Origin: Streptomyces tendae
GTDB taxonomy: Bacteria > Actinomycetota > Actinomycetes > Streptomycetales > Streptomycetaceae
Reading direction: 5' to 3'
Assembly: GCF_014650435.1 (NCBI RefSeq)
Contig: NZ_BMUY01000001.1
Span: forward strand, 868,001-932,000
Length of the DNA stretch: 64,000 nt
In this document: one piece after another, positions 1-9,500 of the stretch
Numbering within the stretch: the stretch's first letter is position 1
Layout of the letters: the number at the start of each line of letters is the position of its first letter
The notes under the pieces: model-generated
What the model saw: the letters and a program-made list of their open reading frames with translations, nothing else
Databases searched by the model: none
Told to the model about the DNA's origin: nothing
Made by a program: the position numbers and the translations under genes

Positions 1-462
1 AGCCTCCTTCTCGTCGGTGCCCCCGGCACCGCCGGCCGAGCCGCTCTCCTCGTCGTGCGCCCCGGAGGTGCCCCGACGGGCCGCGCTGGCCGCGGCCCGC
101 ATCTCGCGCCGCAGATCACCGGCCGCGCCCCGCACGTCGGCCCGGATCTCGGCGGCCAGCTCGGCGACCGACTCGCGGATCTCCAGCTCCAGGTCGGCCA
201 GCTCACCGCTGCGGTCGGCCAGCTCGGCCCGCCCGGCGTCCGTGATGGCGTACACCTTGCGGCCGCCCTCGGTGGTGTGGGTGACCAGGCCCTCCGTCTC
301 CAGCTTGGCCAGGCGCGGATACACCGTGCCCGCGGACGGGGCGTACAGGCCCTGGAACCGTTCTTCGAGAAGCCGGATCACCTCGTAGCCGTGGCGCGGG
401 GCCTCGTCCAGGAGCTTGAGGAGGTAGAGGCGGAGGCGGCCGTGGGCGAAGACGGGGGGCAT
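1..462 (-). CDS. PadR-family transcriptional regulator (3' end outside window)
   Basis: The leftward frame opens at the ATG ending at 462 and stays open to base 1, so the C-terminus is missing. The first 75 or so residues form a winged-helix PadR domain: a LYLLKLLDEAPRHGYEVI stretch, then APSAGTVYPRLAKLETEGLV, then the wing GGRKVYAITDAGRAEL. It is followed by a charged helix rich in Glu/Arg, which in PadR proteins dimerises, and an acidic Gly/Ser tail. Its start lies one base after the stop of the DUF4097 gene, so the two form an operon. PadR proteins usually repress their own operon, and the palindrome at 1463-1476 upstream of the operon is the likely site. Family call is firm; the ligand is unknown. 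Confidence 0.88.
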   Translation of the reverse strand, partial: MPPVFAHGRLRLYLLKLLDEAPRHGYEVIRLLEERFQGLYAPSAGTVYPRLAKLETEGLVTHTTEGGRKVYAITDAGRAELADRSGELADLELEIRESVAELAAEIRADVRGAAGDLRREMRAAASAARRGTSGAHDEESGSAGGAGGTDEKEA

Positions 463-463
463 G

Positions 464-1414
464 TCAGAGCACCTTCTTGTCGGTCGTGCCGTCGGAAGGG
501 GCGTCGGTGGCGCCCTCGTCCCGGACGGAAGCGGAATTGTCCCCCGAGTCGCCCTGCGTCCGGCCCGCCGGGTCGGAGTCCTCCGGCTCCCGCTCCCACG
601 GTGTGTCCTGCTCCGCCGGGCGGCGGAGCAGGGCGATCGAGCCGGAGACCGTGGTGGCCTTCAGCCGGCCGTTGCCCGCGCCGAGCCGGCCGGTGATGCG
701 CTTGGCCCCCCACTGGCCACCCACCCGGAGGTCCTCGAAGGCGCTGCTGACCATGCCGCTGGCCGTGTTCGCCTCGACCCGGGCGTCGGCCGGCTGGGGC
801 AGCCGGATGGCGATCTCGCCCGAGACGCTGTTGAGGCTGATGTCGGTCGGGCCACCGGCCGGGTCCAGGTCGACGATCATCGACCCGCTCACCGAGTCGG
901 CCCGCACGGAGGAACCCGCCTCCACCACCGTCAGGTCCCCGGAGACGGAGTTGAAGCGCAGGTCGCCGGTGAGGGCCTGGGCCTCCACGTTCCCCGAGAC
1001 GGTGTCCGCGCGGACGGGGCCTGCGAGGCTCACCAGCGTGGTGTCCCCGGAGACGCCCTTGACCTCGGTGGTTCCGTCGAGGCCCGAGACCACGGCTGCG
1101 GCGCTGACCGCGCCCACCTCCACCCGGGTGCCGGCCGGGACCGCGAGGGAGACCACCGCACTGCGACGCCAGCCCTTGCGGTCAAGCCACTTGAGGAAGC
1201 CCTTCCAGGGCAGGTCCTCGTAGGCCACCGTGAGCACGCCGTCCCGGTGGGACACGACGAGAGGTGGTCCCTCGATCTCGGAGACCTCCAGGCGGGCGGA
1301 ACCTTCGTCCGTGCCCACCACGTTCACCGTTCCCCCGACAATGCGTACGTGGAGACGGCTCACGGACTCGTCGAAGGTGAGCTTCCTGGGCTCCGCGACG
1401 GACCACTCGGACAT
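464..1414 (-). CDS. DUF4097 family beta-strand repeat protein
   Basis: A 316-residue protein made of repeated short beta-strand units in which VSG or SVSGD recurs about every 20 residues (KGVSGDTTL, ADTVSGNVE, NSVSGDLTV, ADSVSGSM, NSVSGEIAI), the pattern of the DUF4097/putative adhesin beta-helix family. The last 55 residues are an acidic, low-complexity tail. The start at MSEWSV is chosen because GAGGAGG sits just upstream; an in-frame ATG 36 bases earlier has a poorer context. It is the first gene of an operon with the downstream PadR gene. In Gram-positive bacteria this pairing is tied to envelope-stress modules, but no membrane segment is visible, so the role stays open. Confidence 0.82.
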   Translation of the reverse strand: MSEWSVAEPRKLTFDESVSRLHVRIVGGTVNVVGTDEGSARLEVSEIEGPPLVVSHRDGVLTVAYEDLPWKGFLKWLDRKGWRRSAVVSLAVPAGTRVEVGAVSAAAVVSGLDGTTEVKGVSGDTTLVSLAGPVRADTVSGNVEAQALTGDLRFNSVSGDLTVVEAGSSVRADSVSGSMIVDLDPAGGPTDISLNSVSGEIAIRLPQPADARVEANTASGMVSSAFEDLRVGGQWGAKRITGRLGAGNGRLKATTVSGSIALLRRPAEQDTPWEREPEDSDPAGRTQGDSGDNSASVRDEGATDAPSDGTTDKKVL

Positions 1415-1462
1415 GGTGCAGACCTCCTCGACCGAACGCGCCATATCGCGTCCCTCCCAATT

Positions 1463-1476
1463 CACGATATATCGTG
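1463..1476. promoter_or_regulatory. Palindromic operator upstream of the DUF4097-padR operon
   Basis: CACGATATATCGTG is a perfect 14-bp palindrome lying 49 bases before the DUF4097 start. Its AT core stands out in this GC-rich DNA. The position fits a promoter-overlapping operator, and the obvious protein to bind it is the PadR regulator encoded in the same operon. Binding is inferred. Confidence 0.65.
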
Positions 1477-1551
1477 GACGGGGAAAGTCAAGACACCCGT
1501 TCTGGTGATCAACGATCGGCCGGGTGGGGTGATCCGGCCTAACTTGTCACC

Positions 1552-2364
1552 ATGTCGACGGAAGAGTCCGCGCTCGATCACGCCACCGGTGCCCTGCTGC
1601 TCTGCCGCGCGGAGCCGGACTCCGTCGCCGTCGTCGCCGGCCTGCTGGGGGAACCGATGCCGCTGGTCCGGGCCGGTGTGCAGTGGAGCGTGCTGGTGCC
1701 CGAGGGCCGGCCCTGGCGGGACGGGGGCGAACCGGTCGACCGCGTCGTCACCGGCTGGGCCGCGGCGCTCGCCGTCGGGGCCCCCTGGCCCGTCCTCGCC
1801 CTGTGGTGGGACGCCGACCGGGCGGGATACACCCTGGCGTCCGGATTCCGCCGCCCGGTGGGCTACGTGTGGCTCGCGAACGGCACCCCGGCCGGTGAGG
1901 ACGAGGCGATGCGCACCTTCGCCGCCCGGCTGGGCCTCGACCCGGTCCTGGACCTCCAGTCGCTGGACCGGCTGACGAGGCCCGAGCCCGAGACCGGCGC
2001 CCGCGCGAGGATGCGCGGTCTGCTCGCGGTCCTCACGCGCGCGGGAGTGTCCCTCCCGGCCGGACTCGACCCGGGCGAACCCGCCGACCGCCTGCGCGAG
2101 CGTGCCCGCGCCCTGCCCGACGCCCGGTGGACCGCCGGGGCGGTGCGCGGACGCGACGCCGCCCGCCTCGCCGTCCGGCCGCCCGGGGCGCACGGACCGG
2201 CCGGCCGGGCCATCGCCCTGGCCGAGGTGGTGGCCGGGGCCCCGCTCCTGGCCTGGGGCGCCCGGCAGCGCAGCGGTGGCTGGACCACGGCGGGCGCCCT
2301 GCTGGCCGCGCACGGCACGTCACTCCTGATCCGCACCGGCACCCGCGCGGCGCCGTTTGCATAG
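1552..2364 (+). CDS. Conserved hypothetical protein
   Basis: A 270-residue soluble protein whose codon use matches its neighbours. I recognise no catalytic motif. The N-terminal two-thirds has alternating hydrophobic strands and helices with several Trp residues (near residues 45-110), and the C-terminus is Arg/Ala-rich. It is divergent from the DUF4097-padR operon and shares the 137-base intergenic region with it, so the palindrome at 1463-1476 might influence it too. The ATG at 1552 is the first in frame after the promoter region; no strong ribosome binding site precedes it. It appears to be a Streptomyces-specific family. Confidence 0.7.
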   Translation: MSTEESALDHATGALLLCRAEPDSVAVVAGLLGEPMPLVRAGVQWSVLVPEGRPWRDGGEPVDRVVTGWAAALAVGAPWPVLALWWDADRAGYTLASGFRRPVGYVWLANGTPAGEDEAMRTFAARLGLDPVLDLQSLDRLTRPEPETGARARMRGLLAVLTRAGVSLPAGLDPGEPADRLRERARALPDARWTAGAVRGRDAARLAVRPPGAHGPAGRAIALAEVVAGAPLLAWGARQRSGGWTTAGALLAAHGTSLLIRTGTRAAPFA

Positions 2365-2410
2365 TCTTGGGGGCGGATTCGGAACACGGACGCACGCAGG
2401 AGAACACCAC

Positions 2411-2596
2411 ATGTACTTCACCGACCGCGGCATCGAGGAACTGGAGAAGCGGCGCGGCGAGGAAGAGGTCACCTTCGAGTGGCTCGCCGAACAGCTGCGT
2501 ACGTTCGTCGACCTCAACCCGGACTTCGAGGTGCCCGTCGAACGCCTCGCCACCTGGCTCGCCCGGCTGGACGACGAGGACGAGGACGAGGAGTAG
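2411..2596 (+). CDS. DUF6104 family small acidic protein
   Basis: A 61-residue protein starting MYFTDRGIEELEKRRGEEE and ending in a run of Asp/Glu. The start is fixed by AGGAG about nine bases before the ATG; a longer reading from 2357 has no good site. The sequence matches a small protein family (DUF6104) that is highly conserved across streptomycetes. It holds a helical core with a predicted helix-turn-helix-like spacing (VTFEWLAEQLRTFV and VPVERLATWLARL) but no known function. It stands alone between the hypothetical gene and the protease cassette. Confidence 0.8.
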   Translation: MYFTDRGIEELEKRRGEEEVTFEWLAEQLRTFVDLNPDFEVPVERLATWLARLDDEDEDEE

Positions 2597-2688
2597 GACC
2601 ACGCGGCGCCGAGGAGCGCAAGCACTGGGCACGGCCGAGTAGAACCACGCGGCGACGCGAGGAGCCGAAACACTCGGCACGGCCCGGG
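2594..2688. repeat. Imperfect direct duplication, two copies of about 46-49 bp
   Basis: Starting at the stop codon of the DUF6104 gene, a unit of the form TAG-ACCACGCGGCG-GAGGAGC-CACT-GGCACGGCC occurs twice in tandem (about 2594-2639 and 2640-2688), differing by a few substitutions and small indels. Each copy repeats the stop codon context, so it looks like a local duplication of the gene's 3' flank. Confidence 0.6.
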
Positions 2689-2765
2689 GTTTAACCTGCT
2701 CCCCCCGAAGGGGTAAGAGACCTCCACAGCAGCGGGGGAGCCGGAAGCGAACGGACGGGGGCGCC

Positions 2766-3173
2766 GTGGCCGGTGGGATCGAACGGATACGGCTCGACGA
2801 CGGGACCGTCGTCTGGGCCAGAGTGAACGCGTCCGACGACGCGACGACCGGGGACGGCTTCGAGGACACCGGCGTACGGGACCGCGTCATCGACATGGCG
2901 GGGGGCCTCGCCGACACGGTCGGCGGTGTCGTGCGCTCCCTGCGCGCCGGACTGGACACCCAGGAATCCGTCGAGGTCTCCGTCGGCTTCGGCATCGAAC
3001 TGTCGGCGCAGGCGGGCACCGTCGTGGGCGCCATCGCGGGAGGCGGCGGCAAAGCCTCGCTGACCGTGTCGTTGACCTGGACCGAACCCGCCCGTCGGGA
3101 CGGCGCGCCACGACCCGGACCGGAAGGCGGTGCCGTTCCTCCGCCCGGACCTCCGGCGTCCGGAGCCGTATGA
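2766..3173 (+). CDS. Trypsin-co-occurring domain 1 (Trypco1, CU044_2847 family) protein
   Basis: A 135-residue protein. Residues 1-105 match the small beta/alpha domain that occurs next to trypsin-like proteases of predicted conflict systems: a strand pair around IRLDDGTVVWARV, a central amphipathic helix, then ESVEVSVGFGIELSAQAG and SLTVSLTW strands. A Pro/Gly-rich tail follows. The GTG at 2766 has a G-rich stretch in front. Its stop overlaps the start of the protease gene (ATGA at 3170), so the two are translationally coupled. The domain is thought to act as a partner or substrate of the protease; that is inferred from co-occurrence, not shown. Confidence 0.75.
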   Translation: MAGGIERIRLDDGTVVWARVNASDDATTGDGFEDTGVRDRVIDMAGGLADTVGGVVRSLRAGLDTQESVEVSVGFGIELSAQAGTVVGAIAGGGGKASLTVSLTWTEPARRDGAPRPGPEGGAVPPPGPPASGAV

Positions 3174-5284
3174 GCGCCCTCGAAGACCTGGTGCGCCCCT
3201 CGCTGGCGCGCATCGTCGCACCGGGTGACGGGTATGCACCGGAGCGTGGTGAGGACGAGTACTGGGGCTCGGGATTCTTCATAGCGCCGGGCTGGCTGTT
3301 GACCTGTGCCCACGTGGTGGGGAAGGGGGGAGCGGAGGTGTGGCGGAGTCGGAGCCCCGTGGGGGTCACCTGGCAGGGCGGCACCACCACGGGCGAGGTG
3401 GTGCTCGCCAAACCGCGGCCCGAGCCTGCGCAGGCGAGCCGCGGGCGCTGGGACTTCCCGGACATCGCGCTCGTCCGGGTGCACGGCGCGGACGACGCCC
3501 GTTGCATCTGGCTGAGCGATCGCGCCCCGACCATCCCCGCCCCGGTGTCGCTGCACGGCTGGTCGCGGCAGACCGGCGCCCTCGGCCTGAGGCACGGCGT
3601 CGGCGAGGCGAGTGGCCGGGACGGCAAGGCCCTGCTCCTCACCGGCGCCCTGCCGGTCGAGGGCCTGTCCGGCGGACCCGTCGTCGACCTGCGCCACGGC
3701 TCCGTCATCGCCATGAACAAGGGCGTCCGGCAGACCGAAGGGGCCGCCGTCCCCGTCACCGCGCTGCGCGAGCTGTACGACGTGCGCGGGGGCGACGTCC
3801 TGCACACCGTCATGCGCGAGCACGACCTGCACCACCTCGCCCGCTTCAACCGGCCCGGCGGCGACACCGACTGGACCCGTGTCCAGACCGGGCTGCGCGA
3901 TCCGGGCGCCCCGGGCCTCACCCCCGCCCAGCGCGTCCACCTCTACGGCCACCTCGCCCAGTTGCCGCCGCCCAGTGGCCCGGGCGAGATCGCGGACCTC
4001 GTGCAGGAGGCCAAGTCCCGCGTGGTGCAGTCGGACTTCCGCTCCCCGTTCCCCGAGGACCTGCGCACCTGGCGGGAGGGCGCGGCCCTGCTGCACGGGC
4101 TGCGCGACCTCGGTGACAAGGCGGGCAGGCCCGAACTGGACCTGGACGCCGTACTGCTGTATGCCGCCAAGGCGGCCCTGCACACCGTGCTGGCACGCCC
4201 GGGGGACACCGACCCGGAGCGGCTGCGGGACTTCACCCGGTGGATCGAGGAGCAGGCGGTCCTGTACGCGCAACCGGTGATCCGCGAGGACATCGCCCGG
4301 CTGCTCGACGACGTTCGCGAGCCGGAAGTCCCCCGGCCCCGCGGTGCCGTCCTCGCGTCCGAGCCCCCGTCCCGCACCGGAGCCGACGTCCTCGTCGACA
4401 TCGGGGAGCCGGTCTACGGGGAGCGGTACCCACTGAGCGTGCGACTCCTGTACGACGGCCGGGACGTCACCCCCCTCTACAGCAACGACCTCGGCGTACG
4501 GCGCCACGAACTCCAGGAGCACCTGAGGGAGCCGCTGGCCGAGGCGCTGCGGCTGGGCGACCGCGGTGAACACCTGGCGGTCATCGAGGCGTTCCTGCCC
4601 CGCGCCCTGCTGGACGAGCCGATCGACGAGTGGCGGCTCGTCCCCGAGGGGGACGGCGACGGCGCGGCCGGTGAAGGGGACGAGTACGAGGAGACCGACT
4701 TCTTCGACGAGCAGTCCATGCCGCTCGGACTGCGCCGCACCGTTCTGCTCCGCGACCGCCGCCGCAATGCCAAGCCGCCCATTCCCGAATGGCGTCGGCG
4801 CTGGACGGCCACCGAGCGCGGGCCGCTCTCCGGCATTCCGCTGCGCGGCGAGTCGACGGACACCGGGCACGCGTCCGGTGCGCGCCGGGAGAGCAGGTAC
4901 GGCACCCTCCGTCGGCTGTCCGGCAGCGGCGACGGCTGCGTCCCGGTCTTCTGCGGGCCCGTCGGAAGCGGCGCCGGGCGCCAGGCCATGGACGTCGCCC
5001 TCGCCGCCGGTCACCCACTGGTGCTGTGGCGCAGGGACGGCCACGACCACGACGAGTGCCGGACGTTCCACCGGAGTGCCGCCCGTCTGCTGTCCCTCGC
5101 CGGCCGGGCCGAGGGCCTGCACGCGCACGTGCGCGACCTGCGCATCGGTGCCTCGGACCCCGACATCGCCCTGAGCGAGGGACTCACGGGCAGGATCGCC
5201 GTCCTTTTTGATCCGCCGGACCGCCCGCCGTACGGCGCGGAAACGATGCGGCCGCCTCCGCTCGCCGGACCTCAGGCGCTCTGA
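3170..5284 (+). CDS. Trypsin-like serine protease with VMAP-C region
   Basis: 704 residues. The N-terminal chymotrypsin-fold protease keeps the whole triad: His48 in LLTCAHVV, Asp98 in FPDIALVRV and Ser167 in EGLSGGPVV. There is no signal peptide, so it is cytoplasmic. The middle (about 220-400) is helical. Residues about 405-690 fit the VMAP-C domain (vWA-MoxR-associated protein), with LVDIGEPVYGERYPLSVRL, FLPRALLDEPIDEWRL and LGLRRTVLLRDR. It is coupled to the Trypco1 gene and followed 151 bases on by the MoxR ATPase and the vWA-like protein, giving the ternary VMAP/MoxR/vWA arrangement predicted to be an NTP-dependent conflict system. Targets of the protease are unknown. Confidence 0.82.
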   Translation: MSALEDLVRPSLARIVAPGDGYAPERGEDEYWGSGFFIAPGWLLTCAHVVGKGGAEVWRSRSPVGVTWQGGTTTGEVVLAKPRPEPAQASRGRWDFPDIALVRVHGADDARCIWLSDRAPTIPAPVSLHGWSRQTGALGLRHGVGEASGRDGKALLLTGALPVEGLSGGPVVDLRHGSVIAMNKGVRQTEGAAVPVTALRELYDVRGGDVLHTVMREHDLHHLARFNRPGGDTDWTRVQTGLRDPGAPGLTPAQRVHLYGHLAQLPPPSGPGEIADLVQEAKSRVVQSDFRSPFPEDLRTWREGAALLHGLRDLGDKAGRPELDLDAVLLYAAKAALHTVLARPGDTDPERLRDFTRWIEEQAVLYAQPVIREDIARLLDDVREPEVPRPRGAVLASEPPSRTGADVLVDIGEPVYGERYPLSVRLLYDGRDVTPLYSNDLGVRRHELQEHLREPLAEALRLGDRGEHLAVIEAFLPRALLDEPIDEWRLVPEGDGDGAAGEGDEYEETDFFDEQSMPLGLRRTVLLRDRRRNAKPPIPEWRRRWTATERGPLSGIPLRGESTDTGHASGARRESRYGTLRRLSGSGDGCVPVFCGPVGSGAGRQAMDVALAAGHPLVLWRRDGHDHDECRTFHRSAARLLSLAGRAEGLHAHVRDLRIGASDPDIALSEGLTGRIAVLFDPPDRPPYGAETMRPPPLAGPQAL

Positions 5285-5435
5285 TGCCGCGTCAGGCCTT
5301 ATACATCCGCCGGTCTTGGGGTAGGGGGCAAGCAGGAGCTCCCGGGAGTCTCGGCAGGCCCGGCGGCCGGACGGTAACGTCGTACTCGAACGGCCCGGAC
5401 CGCTGCAAGATCACCAGAGCTGGAAGGAGCCCGTG

Positions 5436-6518
5436 GTGAACGACTGGCGGATCTATCGCGGAGTGGGTCAGCCGCACGACGGCGTACGGCGGTTACCGGA
5501 ACCGCCCCCCTGGCGCGACTTCACGCGGGCGCAGGACGGCGCGCCGACCGGATCCCAGGACCCCAGCGGCGCCCGTCGGCTCGGTGTCCGCCGCCGCCGT
5601 GCGGAGAACTACGCGCCCCGCCCCGCCGAGGTCGACGCCGTCAACGCGGCCCTGTACCTGCGCCGTCCGCTCCTCGTCACCGGCAACCCCGGCACCGGGA
5701 AGTCCACCCTCGCCTACGCCGTCGCCCACGAGCTGCAACTGGGCCGGGTGCTGCGCTGGCCGATCGTCAGCCGGACCACCCTGCAGGACGGTCTGTACCG
5801 CTACGACGCGATCGGACGGCTCCAGGACGTCCAGTTGGAGCGCGCCCGCGGTGCCGGCGGCAACGGGAGCGACCCGGGCACCGGCAACGGCGCGGCCGAC
5901 GGGAGCGCCACGGACGGCCGGGCCGACGGAGCCGACCGGGATCCGGGTATCGGGGCGTACATCCGGCTGGGACCGCTCGGCACCGCGCTGCTGCCCTCCG
6001 AACTGCCCCGGGTACTGCTCATCGACGAACTCGACAAGAGCGACCTCGACCTGCCCAACGATCTTCTGAACACGCTGGAAGAGGGCGAGTTCGCCATCCC
6101 GGAGCTGGAGCGCGTCGCCGACCGGCAGCCCGTGGTCGAGGTGCTGTCGCACGACAGCGGCCGGGTGGCGGTGCACGGCGGACGGATCGCCTGCACCAAC
6201 TTCCCGCTGATCGTCCTGACCTCCAACGGCGAGCGGGACTTCCCGGCGCCACTGCTCAGGCGCTGTGTCCAGCTCGAGTTGGAGCCACCGGGGGAGGAGC
6301 AGCTGACCGCCATGGTCGAGGCGCACCTCGGCGAGGAGGGGGTCGCCGCGGGACAGGACCTGATCGGCAGGTTCCTCGACCGGGAACCGGGCGAGGTGAT
6401 GGCCGCCGACCAGCTCCTCAACGCCCTCTTCCTCACCCAGCACACGCCCCACGCGGAACGGCTCACCCGCGAGCGCATCGCGGACCTGCTCATGCAACGG
6501 CTCGACCGGTCGAGGTGA
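5436..6518 (+). CDS. MoxR-type AAA+ ATPase with an early TTA codon
   Basis: 360 residues. Walker A is GNPGTGKS (83-90) and Walker B is LLIDELDKSD around Asp197; a sensor-1 Asn lies in VLTSNGERDF, and RRC follows as an arginine-finger region. A Gly/Asp-rich insert of about 30 residues (near 142-170) interrupts the AAA core. Two GTG codons are possible; 5436 is preferred because GGAAGGAG ends six bases before it. Codon 20 is TTA, so full translation should need the bldA leucyl-tRNA. It is followed after seven bases by the vWA-like gene. MoxR ATPases remodel partner proteins together with a vWA adaptor, which suits the neighbours here. Confidence 0.85.
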   Translation: MNDWRIYRGVGQPHDGVRRLPEPPPWRDFTRAQDGAPTGSQDPSGARRLGVRRRRAENYAPRPAEVDAVNAALYLRRPLLVTGNPGTGKSTLAYAVAHELQLGRVLRWPIVSRTTLQDGLYRYDAIGRLQDVQLERARGAGGNGSDPGTGNGAADGSATDGRADGADRDPGIGAYIRLGPLGTALLPSELPRVLLIDELDKSDLDLPNDLLNTLEEGEFAIPELERVADRQPVVEVLSHDSGRVAVHGGRIACTNFPLIVLTSNGERDFPAPLLRRCVQLELEPPGEEQLTAMVEAHLGEEGVAAGQDLIGRFLDREPGEVMAADQLLNALFLTQHTPHAERLTRERIADLLMQRLDRSR

Positions 6519-6525
6519 GGGCCCG

Positions 6526-9500
6526 ATGCAGGGGGCGCCGCTGGAGGAGCTGATCGGCCGACTGCGCCGCGCCGGCCTCGACGTCACCGCCGAGGACGTC
6601 GCGGACGCCGTCTGGCTGGCCCGACGGCTCGGCGCCGCACCGCCCGGCGCCGCCGGCCGCCCCGACCCCAGCACGGACCCGGACCCCGGCCCCGACCCCG
6701 ATCCCGACCCCCGATCCGAATCCGAGCCGGGCAGTACGTCGGAGAGGGGGTCCGAGACCCCGCCCGCGTCGCCCGACCCCGCCGCCGCAGCGGACGGCGC
6801 GGCACCACCCGCCCCGGACCGCACCACCCCCGGCACGAGGGCGTCCACCCCGGTACCGCTGCGCACCGCGGGCACCGCCACCCGCAGGGGCGACGACGGA
6901 GGCACCCACGTCACCGTCCCGGTGCGCGCCCCCGCCGCCTCCGCGCTGCCCGGTCTCCTCGGCCTGGAGAAGGCCCTGCGCACCCTGGGCCGTTACCGGG
7001 TCGCGGGCACCGAGTACACCGACGGCGGCATCGACGAGGAGGCGACCGCCGAGCGCGCCGCCGTGACCGGCTTCGTCCTGCCCGTGACGCGGCCGGGCCG
7101 CAGCAGGCGGTCCGACATGCGTCTCCTGGTCGACACCGGACCCGCGATGGCCGTGTGGGGACAGCTGGTCGAGGAGCTGCGCCAGGCATGTCAGCAGTCG
7201 GGAGCGTTCGCCGCCGTCCGGGTCCACCACCTGCACGCCGACGCCGCCGGGAGCCCGGCGATCGGTCCCGCCGCCGAGCCCGGCCGCGCGCTGCGGCTGC
7301 GCTCGCCGGACGAGCTCCACGACCCGTCCGGCCGCTCCGTCACCCTGCTCATCAGCGACTGCGTGGGCACCCTGTGGCAGAGCGGCGGTGCGCAGCGGCT
7401 GCTGCGCCGGTGGCCGCGCTCCTCGCCGCTGGCCATCGTCCAGCCGCTGCCGCCGCGGCTGTGGGGCCGAACCGCCCTGCCCGCGGAGCCCGGACTGCTG
7501 GTCCGGCCGGCCGAGCTCGGCGGGCGCCTCACCTTCCACCCGGACGACGAGCCGTGGGACGAGCCCGCCGCTGCCGCCACCGCCGCACCGGCCACCGCGG
7601 TACCGGTGCTCCAGCCGACACCCGAGGCGTTCGAGACCTGGGCGCGGCTGCTGGCCGGCACCGGTCCCACCGGCGAGCGGGCCTGGGCCGCGCGGACGAC
7701 GTACCGCCCCGCGCCGGCGGCCCCTGCCGACACGGGCGCGCGCGGTGACGACGAACTCGTCCGCGCGTTCCGGGCGACCGCCTCGCCGGGAGCGCTGCGC
7801 CTCGCCGTGTACCTGGCCGCCGCCCCGCTCACCCTGCCCGTGATGCAACTCGTCCAGCGCGCCATGCTGCCCGACACCGGCCCCATGGAGTTGGCGGAGG
7901 TCCTGCTGGGCGGGCTGCTGCGCCGGCTGCCCGGCACCGGGGAGCAGCCGTGCTTCACCTACCCGGGCCGGGTGCAGGACCTGTTGCTCTCCACCCTCGA
8001 CCAGGACACCGCCGGACTGGTCCTCAAGCACTGCTCGGACTACGTGGAGCGCCGCTTCGGCAAGGGCACCCGCAACTTCGCCGCGCTGGCCGCCGTCCGT
8101 CTCGCCGGGCGCGACGCCGGGCCCGTCGACGCCGAGTCGCGCACGGACGACGACTTCGGACCGAACGCCGGGGACAGCGCCGAGGCCGAGCTGTTCGCCC
8201 GCGTGCCCGCCCGGGTGCTGCGCTTCTACCTGCCCGACCTGGTCACGCCCGAGCCCCTGACGGAGGCGGAGCGGCTGCTCGGGCAGTGGCGGACGCTGGC
8301 CGACCCGGACGTGCTCCACCGGGCGCGGGAGCACGCCGAGGCCGCGGTGCGGGCGGCCGCCAGGGCCGCGGCCGACGCCGCCACGGCACCCGACGAGGGC
8401 GACGGCGCACGGGCCCGGCTGGTCCTCGGCCGGGTGCTGCGCGCCGAGGCCGACACGGTGGCGGGCCGCGCGCCGGAGCGCCGGGCGGACCTCCTCACCG
8501 CCGCCACCGAGGAACTGGCCGCGGCGCACCGTGCGGCGCCCGAACACAGCCTCGCGCAGGCGCAGGCCGCGCTCGAACTCGCCGCCGGACTGCACGCGCT
8601 GTGGCGCGTCACCGGCGACCCGGCCCACCTCACGGCGGCGCTCGCCGTCCTGGACCCCGACGCGCCCCCCTGGCCCGCCGCCGGCCGCCGGGGCACCGCG
8701 CCCACGGAGGGCGCTTCCGGCGAGGAACGCCGGCGCGCCGAGACCTGGCGGGGCGTGCACCGGGCCCGGCTGCTGCGCCGCGGCCGGCTCCTGCTGGACC
8801 TGGGGCACCACGGCGAGGCCGCCGCCGACCTGCGCCCCGGGTGCGCCCTGCTGGACGAGTCCGACGCCCCCGCCCGCGTACGCAGCCGGGCCCTGCTCGA
8901 CCTGGCGCGGGCACTGCGCGGCGCCTCGGCGGACGGGGCGGACGAGGCGGCCACACGGGACGCGCTGCTGCGGGCCGAGCGGGCCGCCGGCGACGACCCC
9001 GACTTGCGGCTGCCCTGCCTCGCCGCCCGGGCGGCGTTCCACGACAGGGCCGGCGAGGCCCAGGAGGCCGACGAGGCGTACGAGACGGCCGTGCTGCTCG
9101 CGCCGCCGGAGAGCGTCGTACGCTGCGGGCTCCTCACCGCCTGGGGCGAGTCGCTGCTGCGCAGGGCGTCCCGGGGGGACGGCGCGAATCTCGTGGACCG
9201 CGCGGAGTCCGTCCTGCGGGAGGCCCTCAAGGACCTGCCCGCCCGCTCCGCGCAGCGCGGCCGGTTGCAGGCGCTGGTGGGCAGCGCCCTCGCCCAGCGC
9301 TTCCGGCACCTGGGCTTCCTGCCCGACCTGTTCGAGAGCCGGCACCTGCTGGGGCAGGCCGTGCGCGCGGCGGCCGACGTGGGCGTACGGGCCGAGGCAT
9401 GGCTGCAGCTCGGCAGGGTGCGGCTCGAAGGGTGGTACCGGGCCGGCGCACCCGTGCTCTTCGAGGCGCTGCACGCGTACGAGAACGCCGAGCGCGCGGC

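Noticed and set aside
2033..5128. A 1031-codon open frame on the minus strand
   Set aside because: It lies opposite the Trypco1 and protease genes, has low-complexity Pro/Gly/Arg/Val composition and no domain; high GC leaves antisense frames open by chance.
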